Source: a virus
IMG/VR virus record: IMGVR_UViG_3300035670_000118
Coordinates: 21,959-85,958 of that record
DNA: 64,000 nt
Strand: one strand, 5' to 3'
Shown: positions 1 to 8,887 of the stretch, piece by piece
How positions within the stretch are numbered: the first letter of the stretch is position 1
Layout of the letters: every line of letters begins with the position of its first letter
The notes under the pieces: generated by a model
The model's input: the letters and a program-made list of their open reading frames with translations, nothing else
Database searches by the model: none
Told to the model about the DNA's origin: nothing
Translations under genes and position numbers: made by a program

Positions 1-599
1 ATATGGGTTCGGGTGTATTAATTAAAAGAGCTATAAAAAAATATGGAATAGAATATTTTCAAAAAGAAATAATATACGAAACAGATAATTACGAGGATCT
101 ATCTAATTCTGAAAAATATTGGATAGAATTTTATAAATCTAATGATAGGAATATAGGATATAATATATCTAAAGGCGGCGACGGAGGAGATACAATGAGC
201 AATAATCCTAAATTGGATGAAATAAAAAATAAAATTAGTAAAGCACTTAAAAATAGGGAATTCTCTTTAGACCACAAGGAAAAATTATCAAAGAATCACG
301 ACAGCACAAAAAGGAAAAAAGGAAAATCTTTAGAAGAAATATACGGTTTAGAAAAAGCAGAAAATATAAAAATAAATTTAAAAAAATCAAGATCCAAATA
401 TAAAAACGAAAGACAAAGATTCGGTGAAAATTACGAAAGTATAATAAATGGATATAGGGAAAGATTTTCAGGCGATAATAATCCAATGAGAAAAAAGAAT
501 TATAAATGGTATTACAATCCTGTATTGCTAGAAAACAAAAGAATACCCGAGGGGGAAAAAATACCAGATGGTTTTAAAACAGGAAGATGTAAAAAATAA
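1..599 (+). CDS. GIY-YIG-type homing endonuclease, C-terminal part (5' end outside window)
   Basis: The reading frame is open at the window edge. The first visible residues (MGSGVLIKRAIKKYG) match the middle of GIY-YIG nucleases of the Seg/phage type, where a [YF]xGSG..L..AIKKYG.E.F segment follows the GIY and YIG motifs, so those motifs should lie upstream. YNISKGGDGGDT (about residues 53-64) is the usual end of the nuclease domain. The lysine-rich remainder, with a KISKALKNR-like segment, resembles the NUMOD-type DNA-binding tails of such enzymes. Known role: cleaves intronless or endonuclease-free alleles to spread its own gene. It ends one base before the next gene. The start codon cannot be assigned. 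Confidence 0.75.
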   Translation, partial: MGSGVLIKRAIKKYGIEYFQKEIIYETDNYEDLSNSEKYWIEFYKSNDRNIGYNISKGGDGGDTMSNNPKLDEIKNKISKALKNREFSLDHKEKLSKNHDSTKRKKGKSLEEIYGLEKAENIKINLKKSRSKYKNERQRFGENYESIINGYRERFSGDNNPMRKKNYKWYYNPVLLENKRIPEGEKIPDGFKTGRCKK

Positions 600-600
600 A

Positions 601-942
601 ATGAATTATATAGAACTATACGAAAATTTCAACCAAAGGACTATGATTCTTAAGCATAGGAATTTTGGTGAGATAAAAGTTGAACTTCAAGGAAGTCAAA
701 TAACGGATGTCGTTAATAACTCAAATACAAATTTTCCGTTTATGACAGGTTCATCATGGAACAGATCAATAGAATCTTGGGCTTGTAATAATAACTTTGT
801 TAAAATAGAGACCTGGATGAACAATCGAATGGTTAGAGAAATGGATCCATGCCCAGAAGAAAAGATATTCGGTGTAAGAGCAAAGGACATTCCACAAGGT
901 CACGAGTGGAGAAGAATGTTTCCTAATAAATTTAGAAGATAA
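601..942 (+). CDS. capsid-targeting-tagged hypothetical protein
   Basis: A 113-residue protein. I start it at ATG 601 because this places the tag-like MNYIELYENFNQ at the N terminus and leaves only one base after the preceding stop; a longer frame upstream exists but overlaps the endonuclease. The rest (PFMTGSSWNRSIESWACNNN, then a basic C terminus EWRRMFPNKFRR) is not a family I recognise. By analogy with the T4 internal head proteins the tag suggests packaging in the prohead. It is convergent with the tagged GH19-like gene. Confidence 0.7.
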   Translation: MNYIELYENFNQRTMILKHRNFGEIKVELQGSQITDVVNNSNTNFPFMTGSSWNRSIESWACNNNFVKIETWMNNRMVREMDPCPEEKIFGVRAKDIPQGHEWRRMFPNKFRR

Positions 943-943
943 T

Positions 944-1771
944 TTAAGCTAAATTATTTTGACCTAAATCTGCAATACTAAATTGCTTAGCCATATCCTT
1001 AGCCTTATTTAAGCTAGTTGCTAGAAACGGAGAATTCATATTAGATCCCCATCCAGCATTTGCATGAACCATAGCTTTAACTGCTGTTTCCTCGTCTTTG
1101 AATCCGTTTAGATCCTTAACACCATATTTCTTGTTCATTTCTGGGGAAGAAGCCCTGTCTATAAAATAAAGCACTGCAGATTCTGCAGCAACATCTATAT
1201 CATTAATGACATCTGGATTAGCCACTAGATCAACCTTTCTATCCAGCTTTCCAATCCGATTCATGAGATCATTCATTTTTTGGTAAACCCCTTTGAATGT
1301 TATACCATTAAATCCTCTACCTCTATATTTGTATCCCTCATTAGGAGCATTTCCGTATCTTCCGCCGTACAGGTAATTATAGAAAGCTTCATCGTTCTTT
1401 TTTAACTGATCAATCTGTGCATCAGTCATTTTACTAACTCTTTCACCAAATATACTTCTTATTCTAGCAGAAGAAGTGGTAGAGTATGATGTCTCATTTT
1501 GAGGTATGAACCCGCACTCTTTACCAATTACACCTAGTATTGCTTTTTGTGTGTAAGGGTTTGTTATTCCATGCTTATTCATAGAATTTATCACTGCTTG
1601 TGCATTTTTGGCTTTATCCCCTGATATAGCTCCTCCTTTTATTGTTACTGATCCTTCTACAGGAGAATCCTGAAGTTTACCTCCGCTTAAGAGTTTCATT
1701 AATGCTTCGCCATCTTTAAATAGCTGCTCATTAACTATTCTAAACTCTTCTAATGATTTAAGATGTCTCAT
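944..1771 (-). CDS. capsid-targeting-tagged GH19-like peptidoglycan hydrolase
   Basis: 275 aa. Residues 1-15 form the tag (RHLKSLEEF, then VNE as a T4 gp21-like [IL/V]xE site), followed by the QLF...MKLLSG extension shared with three other tagged proteins here. From about residue 60 the protein has a GH19 chitinase/lysozyme fold: IGKECGF with Glu85 as candidate general acid and YKYRGRGFNGITF, the usual GRGxxQ/GIT segment. Known family role: cleaves peptidoglycan or chitin beta-1,4 links. The tag implies a virion-carried muramidase rather than the lysis enzyme, which is probably the untagged relative at 9790-10602. A GGATATATA element precedes it by about 20 bases. Confidence 0.8.
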   Translation of the reverse strand: MRHLKSLEEFRIVNEQLFKDGEALMKLLSGGKLQDSPVEGSVTIKGGAISGDKAKNAQAVINSMNKHGITNPYTQKAILGVIGKECGFIPQNETSYSTTSSARIRSIFGERVSKMTDAQIDQLKKNDEAFYNYLYGGRYGNAPNEGYKYRGRGFNGITFKGVYQKMNDLMNRIGKLDRKVDLVANPDVINDIDVAAESAVLYFIDRASSPEMNKKYGVKDLNGFKDEETAVKAMVHANAGWGSNMNSPFLATSLNKAKDMAKQFSIADLGQNNLA

Positions 1772-1789
1772 TTTTGTCTCTATTATCTT

Positions 1790-1798
1790 TATATATCC
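1790..1798 (-). promoter_or_regulatory. late-type promoter element GGATATATA
   Basis: GGATATATA on the minus strand about 20 bases before the tagged hydrolase start at 1771. The same nonamer, or AGATATATA/TGATATATA, precedes many tagged genes in this window. Its resemblance to the T4 late box TATAAATA is suggestive only. Confidence 0.45.
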
Positions 1799-1833
1799 TT
1801 TTGCTTTTTAATTTATTTATTAAATTAGCAGAT

Positions 1834-2151
1834 ATGAATAATAAGAAAGCTTACATAATAAGAGGATCTGTAATTGAAGAAGGGTCTAGAAAAGAGTGGA
1901 TTGAAAAAATAACAATCTCTAAAGAAAGAGCGGAAAAAATAAAAAAAGATCTAAATAACTCTCTCGTAAAAAAGATAGAGAAAGGCAAAGATGTTTTCGA
2001 TCTCTATTTAAAAGACAAGAATAATAAAGTTCTGTGGGATGAAATGGAGTTCCACACTGACAAAATGAACGAAGAAGAATTTGATCATTTTTGTATGTAC
2101 AGATACGGAACTAAATTGCCTTTTAGAATAGAGGAAATGGAACTAGCTTAA
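1834..2151 (+). CDS. hypothetical protein
   Basis: 105 aa from ATG 1834 (MNNKKAYIIRGS). The frame extends upstream to 1774, but that would place hydrophobic residues over the opposite-strand promoter, so I prefer the internal start, which sits after an A-rich leader. The protein is charged and predicted soluble (KITISKERAEKIKKDL; DEMEFHTDKMNEEEFDHF). No family recognised. It is convergent with the sigma factor and overlaps its stop by four bases. Confidence 0.65.
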   Translation: MNNKKAYIIRGSVIEEGSRKEWIEKITISKERAEKIKKDLNNSLVKKIEKGKDVFDLYLKDKNNKVLWDEMEFHTDKMNEEEFDHFCMYRYGTKLPFRIEEMELA

Positions 2152-3029
2152 TCGAAGAATAATTCTTTTATTTTTCTTCTCCTAATAATAGCCTTCATCC
2201 TCATTTCAGCTTTCTTAGAAATAATCCTAGCCCATTCTGTTGTTTTTTCTAGCTTCTCCCCTATAGCTTTATAGCTCATAGGTTCTTTTGAGTCTCCAAG
2301 TCCGTATTTTAAAATAGTAACTTCCCTTTCCATAGGCTTTAACTCTGAAAGAACTCGCAAGATAATATTCCTGATATCGTCACTCAATGTTATACCATCA
2401 CTATTTTCAGATGATTGCAACCAACTTAGAGGAGAGCCAATCTCGTCATTTTCTTTTCCGTAATTTTCGAGAGGAATAGATAACGGGGTGTTTTTAATTG
2501 TATCTATTGTGGCGTTAGAAATCTGGATCCCATATTCAGGATTTTCTATTATCTCTAGCATCTCATCTATTGAAGGTTCCCTACCATTATAAGAGATAAA
2601 AGATTCCTCTATAGCATGATATTTTCGCATCTCATTATTTACGTTAGAAGGGATTCTTATGGATCTTGTGTGATTATTAAGATATACAAGTATGTTTTTC
2701 CTAATATGCCAAACAGCATAACTAATAAATTTGAATCCGGTAGTCGGATCGAAATTTTCGACTGCTTCTACTAATCCTTTGTTTCCTTCAGATATAAGAT
2801 CTTCCAGTGGGGAGTTGCCAGAAACATACGATTTTGCAACAGAAATAACAAATCTTAGATTAGATTTTAATATTGCTTCTTTAGCTTTTTCGTCACCAGC
2901 CTTAGCTTTAAAAGCAAGTTCAGCCTCTTTCTCAGCACTTAATAATTCATATTTTGATATTTCATTGAAGTATCGGTTTAGATTATCAGAGGTATTTGTT
3001 ATCCGGTTAATTATTTTAAAATCCCGCAT
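2148..3029 (-). CDS. divergent sigma-70 family RNA polymerase sigma factor
   Basis: 293 aa. Region 1.2/2.1 (LNRYFNEISKYELLSAEKEAEL), region 2.2-2.3 (NLRFVISVAKSY; LEDLISEGNKGLVEAVENFD), region 2.4 (FKFISYAVWHIRKNI), region 3 around residues 120-200 and region 4 (LKPMEREVTILKYGLGD; SYKAIGEKLEKTTEWARII) are all visible. Compared with housekeeping sigma, region 2.4 reads VWHIRKN instead of VWWIRQA and the region 4.2 recognition helix reads TTEWARIISKK instead of TRERVRQI, so the promoter specificity is probably altered. It could be the late sigma for the GGATATATA units. It is one of three sigma genes in the window. Confidence 0.92.
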   Translation of the reverse strand: MRDFKIINRITNTSDNLNRYFNEISKYELLSAEKEAELAFKAKAGDEKAKEAILKSNLRFVISVAKSYVSGNSPLEDLISEGNKGLVEAVENFDPTTGFKFISYAVWHIRKNILVYLNNHTRSIRIPSNVNNEMRKYHAIEESFISYNGREPSIDEMLEIIENPEYGIQISNATIDTIKNTPLSIPLENYGKENDEIGSPLSWLQSSENSDGITLSDDIRNIILRVLSELKPMEREVTILKYGLGDSKEPMSYKAIGEKLEKTTEWARIISKKAEMRMKAIIRRRKIKELFFD

Positions 3030-3080
3030 TAATACATTTTTAATGGATTATAAACTTCTTACGGTCTAAAGCCAGATTAG

Positions 3081-3281
3081 TTACAAAGGATTTTGATTTT
3101 TATTCTTATCCATCCACATTTTAGCACCGTGCCCTAACATATCGAATATCTCATCGGATGGCATCTGAGATTGTTGCATTTGTTTTTTAAGCTCCCTGTC
3201 TGCTTCTGGGTTAACTCCAGCAACTTTATTTAAAGAGTCTAGTTTCTTTTTTATGTTTTCAAGGTATTCTCTATAGTCCAT
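3081..3281 (-). CDS. small hypothetical protein
   Basis: 66 aa, charged and probably helical (YREYLENIKKKLDSL), with a middle QMQQSQMPSDE and a C terminus HGAKMWMDKNKNQNPL. No domain recognised. It lies 51 bases upstream of the sigma gene on the same strand and may share its transcript. The leader carries TTTATTTATCC, a weak version of the late element. Confidence 0.6.
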   Translation of the reverse strand: MDYREYLENIKKKLDSLNKVAGVNPEADRELKKQMQQSQMPSDEIFDMLGHGAKMWMDKNKNQNPL

Positions 3282-3343
3282 ATTTTATCTTTATTTATCC
3301 TATTGAGAACGAAATTTTTTTACAATAAATATCTAGAAATAAT

Positions 3344-3913
3344 ATGGAAAAAAATATAAAAGTTGATATTAGAGATTCAATATTTGAAAAAATAGAATCT
3401 CTTCAGAGAGGACCAAAAACAATTAAAAAGTTTTTTCCTTTTACTATAGAGGATCTTATAGAGGACTATGAGGGATGTATCGAAGTTATCGAGGATTACA
3501 TACATACACACAAAGACAAGATCATGGATTTTGAATTTGAGTCTTGGATAGATGAAGTTTCTATGACCCCGGTTCTTATGATGAAAATGTATCTAGTTCC
3601 TACTATTGCATCGCATTTATCAAATGTAGTATATCTTAATAATTTGCTTCCCTCTAGTGTTGAATCGGATATAATTAGAGAGGAAATAACAAACATTATT
3701 TCTGAATATCAATGGGAATTCAATGACGAAAAAACAAGATCAGATTTAGCAAATAGAATAAAATTCAAACTAGGAGCTGACGATGTCATAGATAGAACGA
3801 CCGATGAGGAAGCGGATAATAATAAATATACTCTGTTTGTAAGTAAAGGAGGAAAAGAACTAGAACTGAACGAATATTTAAATTCTATAGCGGAAGAAAA
3901 AAGATTTGAATAA
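3344..3913 (+). CDS. hypothetical acidic protein
   Basis: 189 aa, no signal peptide or membrane segment, acidic throughout (TIEDLIEDYEGCIEVIEDYI). An aliphatic stretch at residues 62-85 (TPVLMMKMYLVPTIASHLSN) is not hydrophobic enough for a clear membrane helix. The start is fixed by a short A/T-rich leader ending AATAATATG. It is divergent from the 66-aa gene and ends exactly where the opposite-strand coiled-coil gene ends. No family recognised. Confidence 0.7.
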   Translation: MEKNIKVDIRDSIFEKIESLQRGPKTIKKFFPFTIEDLIEDYEGCIEVIEDYIHTHKDKIMDFEFESWIDEVSMTPVLMMKMYLVPTIASHLSNVVYLNNLLPSSVESDIIREEITNIISEYQWEFNDEKTRSDLANRIKFKLGADDVIDRTTDEEADNNKYTLFVSKGGKELELNEYLNSIAEEKRFE

Positions 3914-4591
3914 CTATTTACTTTCCTTTTCAGATGCGTATTTTACACCCATTATAGTACCAACTATGCTAAATGAGTTGGTCAATAGTATACCAACTAT
4001 ATTTGACCAAGTTGATCCAATAACTGCAGTATCAACTCCAGTAAAAAGAGCTATAAGATAAACCATAGTTGTTACAACACCTACTCCAAGAATTACCCAA
4101 AGAGCAACTCTAATAATAGTTCCTATTAATTCAAACTGCGTTTTTTTCTGTATCAGATCTAGATCATTTTCTGCAGCGTTTTTAGCATTTTCTGCTTCTT
4201 CTCTAGCTATTTCAGCTTCTTCTTTAGCAGATTGAGCTTCTAACATTGAAGCTTCTGCTTCTTCTTTGGCTTTTTCTGCTTCTTCTCTGAGTCTTTCTGA
4301 CTCCTGCATTGACTCCTCAGTTTTTTTAAGAGAATCTAGAAGTTCTTTTTGTATCTTTTCATTCTCTTCTTTCCAAACTATTAGCTCATCATTTTGTGAT
4401 TGCACCTTCTTAGTAACATCCAGTCTTTTTCTTCTAACTTCGTTGTCTCTTTGGATAGATTCGTCTAAATATTTTTTCAGCTCCTCGTCACCATCAGCAT
4501 CTATAACCTTTAGGATATTACCACTTAGACTTATTTTTCTTTTCTTCCATAAATCTAGAAGCTGTCCCCTAGTTTCTTTGTTTAGCTTCAT
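3914..4591 (-). CDS. membrane-anchored coiled-coil protein of the two-component operon
   Basis: 225 aa. After a soluble N terminus (KETRGQLLDLWKKRKISLSG; DGDEELKKYLDES) comes a long heptad-rich coiled coil with repeats of AKEEAE and AREEAENAKNAAEN (about residues 60-145). Two membrane helices follow (GTIIRVALWVILGVGVVTTM and IVGILLTNSFSIVGTIMGV). It is the last gene of the histidine kinase operon, five bases after the response regulator. The layout (cytosolic coil, C-terminal membrane hairpin) would suit an output or scaffold protein for the receiver, which has no output domain; that is inference. Confidence 0.8.
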   Translation of the reverse strand: MKLNKETRGQLLDLWKKRKISLSGNILKVIDADGDEELKKYLDESIQRDNEVRRKRLDVTKKVQSQNDELIVWKEENEKIQKELLDSLKKTEESMQESERLREEAEKAKEEAEASMLEAQSAKEEAEIAREEAENAKNAAENDLDLIQKKTQFELIGTIIRVALWVILGVGVVTTMVYLIALFTGVDTAVIGSTWSNIVGILLTNSFSIVGTIMGVKYASEKESK

Positions 4592-4596
4592 ATATT

Positions 4597-5028
4597 CTAT
4601 TTATAAACCTTGAACGAATTTGTTCTGTTTTTATATCCCTCATAATCTTTTTTAAAATCCTCTAACCTAGGTTCTATGTCGTCGGATTTTATTATCCAAA
4701 ACTGAGCTCCGGCCTGTAAAGCTTTTGATTGTTCCTCTGGTTCGTTTGATGAGGAGATAATACCGATAACAACATGATTACCGTATTCAAAATTTATTTT
4801 TCTTATTAGCTCTATGCCATCGAAAGAAGAACCTATTATATTAAGATCTACAAACACACACTCAGGTTTTCCATCGGCTTCTTTGTGCCATGCTTTAAAC
4901 AGTTTCTCTGCTTCATCAGCAGAAGTTAGACTTTCAAGAGAAAGTGTTATATCCAAAAGACTGCAGGCATCTTCAAAAACTAAGTGGAATAAATCCTCAT
5001 CATCAACTAATAGTATAGAATTAATCAT
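4597..5028 (-). CDS. single-domain (CheY-like) response regulator
   Basis: 143 aa, essentially one receiver domain. Visible key residues are the acidic pair Asp9-Asp10 (LLVDDED), phosphoacceptor Asp61 (VFVDLNI), Ser92 in GIISSS at the conserved Thr/Ser position, and Lys114 (FWIIKSDD). There is no DNA-binding or enzymatic output domain, so signalling must go through a protein partner. It starts one base after the stop of histidine kinase 5030-6469, a typical kinase/regulator pair. I know of no well-characterised phage-encoded two-component system. Confidence 0.93.
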   Translation of the reverse strand: MINSILLVDDEDLFHLVFEDACSLLDITLSLESLTSADEAEKLFKAWHKEADGKPECVFVDLNIIGSSFDGIELIRKINFEYGNHVVIGIISSSNEPEEQSKALQAGAQFWIIKSDDIEPRLEDFKKDYEGYKNRTNSFKVYK

Positions 5029-5029
5029 T

Positions 5030-6469
5030 TTATATTTTTATTTTCATTTTTGTGCCATTCTCAACTTTCTCACAAAAGATGGAATAGCCATGTTCTTCAA
5101 TAATTGCTTTTGTAATACTTAATCCAATACCGGTATCAGATTCTGTATCAATGCCTTTTTTGATTAATTCTTCGAATTTTTTAGACGTTAATCCTATACC
5201 ATTATCTTCAACAACTATTACATCTACTTCCTTATATATCTTAACACATTTGTCGTTTTTCTCGTTGTATTTGAGGCCATTTTTAATCAGATTATCTATT
5301 GCATTACAAAACAATTGCTCATTAGCATTTACCAAACCAAGATCATCTATTACAACTTGATTTCTGTATGAGGTGTTAGCTAGATATTTCTCCAAAGCCT
5401 CCTTTAGATCTATTTCTTTAGTACTAAAATCTGCCTTAACTTTTACGAGATTTGTAAATTCATATACATTTTTATATACCTTTTGGGTGTGTGCTAATCC
5501 CTCTGAAATCATCTTTAAAGAAGGACCGATCTTTAGTTCATCGATTTTTTCCTGATCCATTCTTTTCTGTAGAGAGGAAAGGCCTCTAGGCATATAAGTA
5601 TTAATACCACTGTGCATATCATGTCTAATAATTCTAGCAGCATATTCAAGATAAGTATTTTTCTTATTGATATCATCTAACTGCTTTTCTAGCTCTACGT
5701 CTTTTACTCTTATTGTTTTCCTTTGTAGTAGAGCTATTATTGCTAAAATAGCTATAATAATTCCTATAACGGATCCTATTAAATATTTCCTTAATACTTT
5801 TTTATCGTCTTCTAAGTCAACTACTTCTACCTCTAAATCTTCTTTTTCTATAGATAGGTCTATGATTTCTTTTTCTTTTCCTAAAGATCCTATAGCAGCA
5901 TCCTTAGCATCTATAACAGATTTAGGAGCATTTCTTTTTAATAAAGCTTCTTTTTCTGCAATGAGCTTTTTTATTTGGTCTTCAATTTGGTCCGCTAACT
6001 TTTTCATGTCACCGGGAGAAACGTTGTCGTAACTTTTAGGAAGATTTTGTAAAAATTCCTTGTCCGCTTCTAGACTTTTTATATCATCTATAGAAACATC
6101 CTCCTCTTCCTCTTCCTGCTTGGGTGTTTCAAAAACCACCTCCGGCTCGAGTTCTACAACCTCAACGTATCCTCTGACTCTTTCTAAATACCAGTCAGCA
6201 GCTTCATACATTCCCCTATTGTAAAAAGCAATCCCTATCTCCCTACACAATTTAGCTTCATTCTTATCAATAGGTTTTTTATTATTTCTTAGATTATCAA
6301 ATCCAACTTTGTCGATAAGTGAAGATATGTATTTGTCATCAGGACAAACTGGTATTCCTTGATCCCAAACAGCTTCAACTATAGATTTTTTATTCGGGGT
6401 TATTCCTTGAGCGGTAGAAAAGCTCTGGAAAGAGAATAGTATTACTACTAAAAGCACTATTTTTTTCAT
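5030..6469 (-). CDS. membrane sensor histidine kinase
   Basis: 479 aa. N-terminal signal peptide (IVLLVVILFSFQSFSTAQG), an exported region with a TPR-like YNRGMYEAADWYLERV, a coiled coil (about residues 115-225), a membrane helix (LIGSVIGIIIAILAIIALL), a linker, then the kinase core: H-box RIIRHDMHSGINTY, N-box NLIKNGLKYNE, G1 VEDNGIGL and G2 DTGIGLSI. Family role: autophosphorylates on His and passes phosphate to an Asp. The cytosolic half is a close paralogue of the kinase at 7068-8834. It overlaps the upstream gene by four bases (ATGA) and precedes the response regulator by one base. Confidence 0.93.
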   Translation of the reverse strand: MKKIVLLVVILFSFQSFSTAQGITPNKKSIVEAVWDQGIPVCPDDKYISSLIDKVGFDNLRNNKKPIDKNEAKLCREIGIAFYNRGMYEAADWYLERVRGYVEVVELEPEVVFETPKQEEEEEDVSIDDIKSLEADKEFLQNLPKSYDNVSPGDMKKLADQIEDQIKKLIAEKEALLKRNAPKSVIDAKDAAIGSLGKEKEIIDLSIEKEDLEVEVVDLEDDKKVLRKYLIGSVIGIIIAILAIIALLQRKTIRVKDVELEKQLDDINKKNTYLEYAARIIRHDMHSGINTYMPRGLSSLQKRMDQEKIDELKIGPSLKMISEGLAHTQKVYKNVYEFTNLVKVKADFSTKEIDLKEALEKYLANTSYRNQVVIDDLGLVNANEQLFCNAIDNLIKNGLKYNEKNDKCVKIYKEVDVIVVEDNGIGLTSKKFEELIKKGIDTESDTGIGLSITKAIIEEHGYSIFCEKVENGTKMKIKI

Positions 6470-7071
6470 CTTACATATTGACTTATTTTGATATCTACTG
6501 GTAAATTATTAACTATCGGCCTATCTTCCTCTGGATATTTTAATTCCCAGTTAATGGAGGGGCTTTCTCTTCTTGTGTGGTTTATTCCTTTCCAGGTATA
6601 AAATTCATCATTAGGACCTCTCCTAACCATTCTTATCGTTCCTGTTTGCATACTGCAATGAACAGTATATAATGTTAGGTCCACCGATTTAATTTTAGAA
6701 TCCTGCCATGACATATAGAGGTAAGAGTTATCGATTGATGCTTTTACTAACCAACTTTCTATTGTGTGTAATTTTTTTTCCAAGCTATCTTGATTTTTTT
6801 GAACTAATCTTAAGCTATCAATCAAGTACAGTTGCGCAGCTACTATTTTTTCTAAACTGTCTGTTTTTCCTAGATAGTGCTCATATTTGCTCTTATAGCT
6901 TACATTTAATGATTTTTGATTCTGTATCATTAGATTTATATCTTGAGACTGTTCTAGCGTGTATATAACAACAGAATCTCCTTTTAAAATTGTTTGTATC
7001 GGATAAAAGTTTTGAGAAAAGCAAAATCCCCTTATCCCCAATAGGATAATAATTAAAAATATTTTTTTCAT
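6466..7071 (-). CDS. secreted or periplasmic protein of the two-component operon
   Basis: 201 aa with a signal peptide (IFLIIILLGIRGFCFSQ), a heptad-rich stretch (YEHYLGKTDSLEKIVAAQL; QKNQDSLEKKLHTIESWL) and a beta-rich C-terminal part (DLTLYTVHCSMQTGTIRMV; NDEFYTWKGINHTRR). It sits between two histidine kinases with ATGA overlaps on both sides, so it is translated together with them. A periplasmic ligand-binding or co-sensor role is plausible from position only. No family recognised. Confidence 0.8.
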   Translation of the reverse strand: MKKIFLIIILLGIRGFCFSQNFYPIQTILKGDSVVIYTLEQSQDINLMIQNQKSLNVSYKSKYEHYLGKTDSLEKIVAAQLYLIDSLRLVQKNQDSLEKKLHTIESWLVKASIDNSYLYMSWQDSKIKSVDLTLYTVHCSMQTGTIRMVRRGPNDEFYTWKGINHTRRESPSINWELKYPEEDRPIVNNLPVDIKISQYVR

Positions 7072-8834
7072 TTATCTAACTTTATTTTTATTCTAGATCC
7101 GCCTTCAACCTTTTTTTCACAATCGACTGAAAATCCGTGTTCTTTGAGTATTGATATACATATATTTAATCCTAAGCCAGTACCGGTTTCTTTTTGACCC
7201 TCCTTCCTAGTATATGGTTTAGAAAGAGTCTTAAATTCTTCAGATGTTAAGCCTCTACCATTGTCTTCAACATAAATAATATTTCCTATTCTTGATATTT
7301 TTACAGATTTGTTGTTACTATCATTATATTTAAGTCCGTTCCTTATTAAATTATCAATTGCAGTGCAAAAAAGAGCCTCATTGACACTAAACTTTCCTAA
7401 GTTTGATATATCAACCTGGCTTTTATAAGCAGTCGAAGAAAGATAATCGTCGAGGATATACTTTAGATCTATTTCATCCTTGTTAAGGGCTGCGTCCTTT
7501 TTAACAAGATTAGTAAACTCATAAACTCCTTTATATACCTTTTGAGTATGTCTAAGCCCTTCTTTAATCATTTTTAATGGAGCTTCTATTTTAAGATTTT
7601 TTATATCTTCGTCGGAAAGTCTTCTTTCTAGTGAGCTAATCCCCCTTGGAATATAGGTGTTTATTCCCGAGTGCATGTCATGTCTAATTATTTTAGCAGC
7701 ATGTTCTAAATAAGTATTTTTCTTGTCTATCTCTTGTAATGTATATACTATTTTACTTACATCCTGCCTGATAGAAATAAATCCTATTAGATCTCCAGTC
7801 TCCGTGTCGAATTCCGCTTTTATATAAGTGTCCACATGGTATAAATGTCCATCTTTTGCTTTGTTTGTAATAACCCTATTCCAAATATTTTTATCTACTA
7901 AAACACTCTTATACATTTCTGCCCACATTTCCTTGGGATGTTCACCTGAATTAACTATATTGTGGTCCTTACCTATTACTTCTTTCAGACTCCATCCTGA
8001 TACCTCCTCGAATTTTTTATTCACATATACAATTTTTCCCTTTGCGTCTGTTTTAGAAACAAGGGCAGCTTCATCTATAAAATTATTAATGTCATCTATT
8101 TTTTGATCTTGTTTTTTGTTTTCTTTTACTGAATAAGAAAAAGTATATAAGGAAGAGAGCAACTTGGAAAAATTAATCTCGAATTCACACCATTCTTTTT
8201 TTACTAAGCTCTCTATACATATTACTCCTATTACATCACCTTTAAACAGGATAGGTACATCTAACATCGATTTTATGCCCAATGGTTTTAAATAAACTTC
8301 ACTAAAGCAAGATGTAGAGGGATGTTTCTCTGCATTATTTGCTACAATGACAGGATTATTTTTCAAAGCATCAAAATAGGGCCTAAAGTCTTTCTCGAGT
8401 AATTCAGATCCCTGATACCAAGTGTACTCTGACTTAATATAAAGCTGTTGGCAAACTATTGATGTTTTATCCCTATTGTATAGCCAAACTGAGCATCTCT
8501 CAACATTAATGGATTGTGTGACCTCTTTAGTTAATTCTTTAGCAGCCTCTGATAGATTTCCATTATAGAATAATCTATTATGCGACTGCTTCACAAGAAC
8601 GTCATTTAATTTTTTACCATAGATATTTAATTTAATACTCCTCTTATTTTTTATTATAAACTCTCTAACAACTATCGAAAAAAGTGGGACAAATAAAACG
8701 AAACATCCATATTCAAATCTACCCAAAGATTCCGTATAATCGATATAATTGAAAACTAATAGAGATTGTATACTAAAATAAATAGACATTATTAAAGCAG
8801 ATAATACCAGAGAGATTTTAGATAGAGTAGACAT
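7068..8834 (-). CDS. hybrid-sensor histidine kinase with GAF and PAS domains
   Basis: 588 aa. Two N-terminal membrane helices (about residues 8-28 and 40-60), a GAF-type domain (about 85-235; INVERCSVWLYN, FKGDVIGVICIE), a PAS domain (about 250-360; DAKGKIVYVNKKFEEVSGWS and the PAC segment LIGFISIRQDVS), then the same kinase core as 5030-6469: IIRHDMHSGINTY, NLIRNGLKYND, VEDNGRGL, GTGLGLNI. It is the first gene of the five-gene operon running down to 3914. The leader carries a TTATATATTCC stretch related to the late element. The domain mix is typical of host Bacteroidota kinases, so acquisition from a host is likely. Confidence 0.94.
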   Translation of the reverse strand: MSTLSKISLVLSALIMSIYFSIQSLLVFNYIDYTESLGRFEYGCFVLFVPLFSIVVREFIIKNKRSIKLNIYGKKLNDVLVKQSHNRLFYNGNLSEAAKELTKEVTQSINVERCSVWLYNRDKTSIVCQQLYIKSEYTWYQGSELLEKDFRPYFDALKNNPVIVANNAEKHPSTSCFSEVYLKPLGIKSMLDVPILFKGDVIGVICIESLVKKEWCEFEINFSKLLSSLYTFSYSVKENKKQDQKIDDINNFIDEAALVSKTDAKGKIVYVNKKFEEVSGWSLKEVIGKDHNIVNSGEHPKEMWAEMYKSVLVDKNIWNRVITNKAKDGHLYHVDTYIKAEFDTETGDLIGFISIRQDVSKIVYTLQEIDKKNTYLEHAAKIIRHDMHSGINTYIPRGISSLERRLSDEDIKNLKIEAPLKMIKEGLRHTQKVYKGVYEFTNLVKKDAALNKDEIDLKYILDDYLSSTAYKSQVDISNLGKFSVNEALFCTAIDNLIRNGLKYNDSNNKSVKISRIGNIIYVEDNGRGLTSEEFKTLSKPYTRKEGQKETGTGLGLNICISILKEHGFSVDCEKKVEGGSRIKIKLDK

Positions 8835-8874
8835 AGTGTTAGTTGTATTATATATTCCTTCGTGGCCTTAAAAA

Positions 8875-8883
8875 AGATATATA
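8875..8883 (+). promoter_or_regulatory. late-type element AGATATATA
   Basis: Plus-strand AGATATATA immediately before ATG 8888, matching the element seen upstream of tagged genes. Confidence 0.35.
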
Positions 8884-8887
8884 AATT

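Noticed and set aside
3914-8834. Operon as host contamination joined by mis-assembly
   Set aside because: Not proven either way, but base composition, coding density and overlap style match the phage genes on both sides, and a sigma gene and tagged genes flank it closely; I keep it as phage with a stated test.
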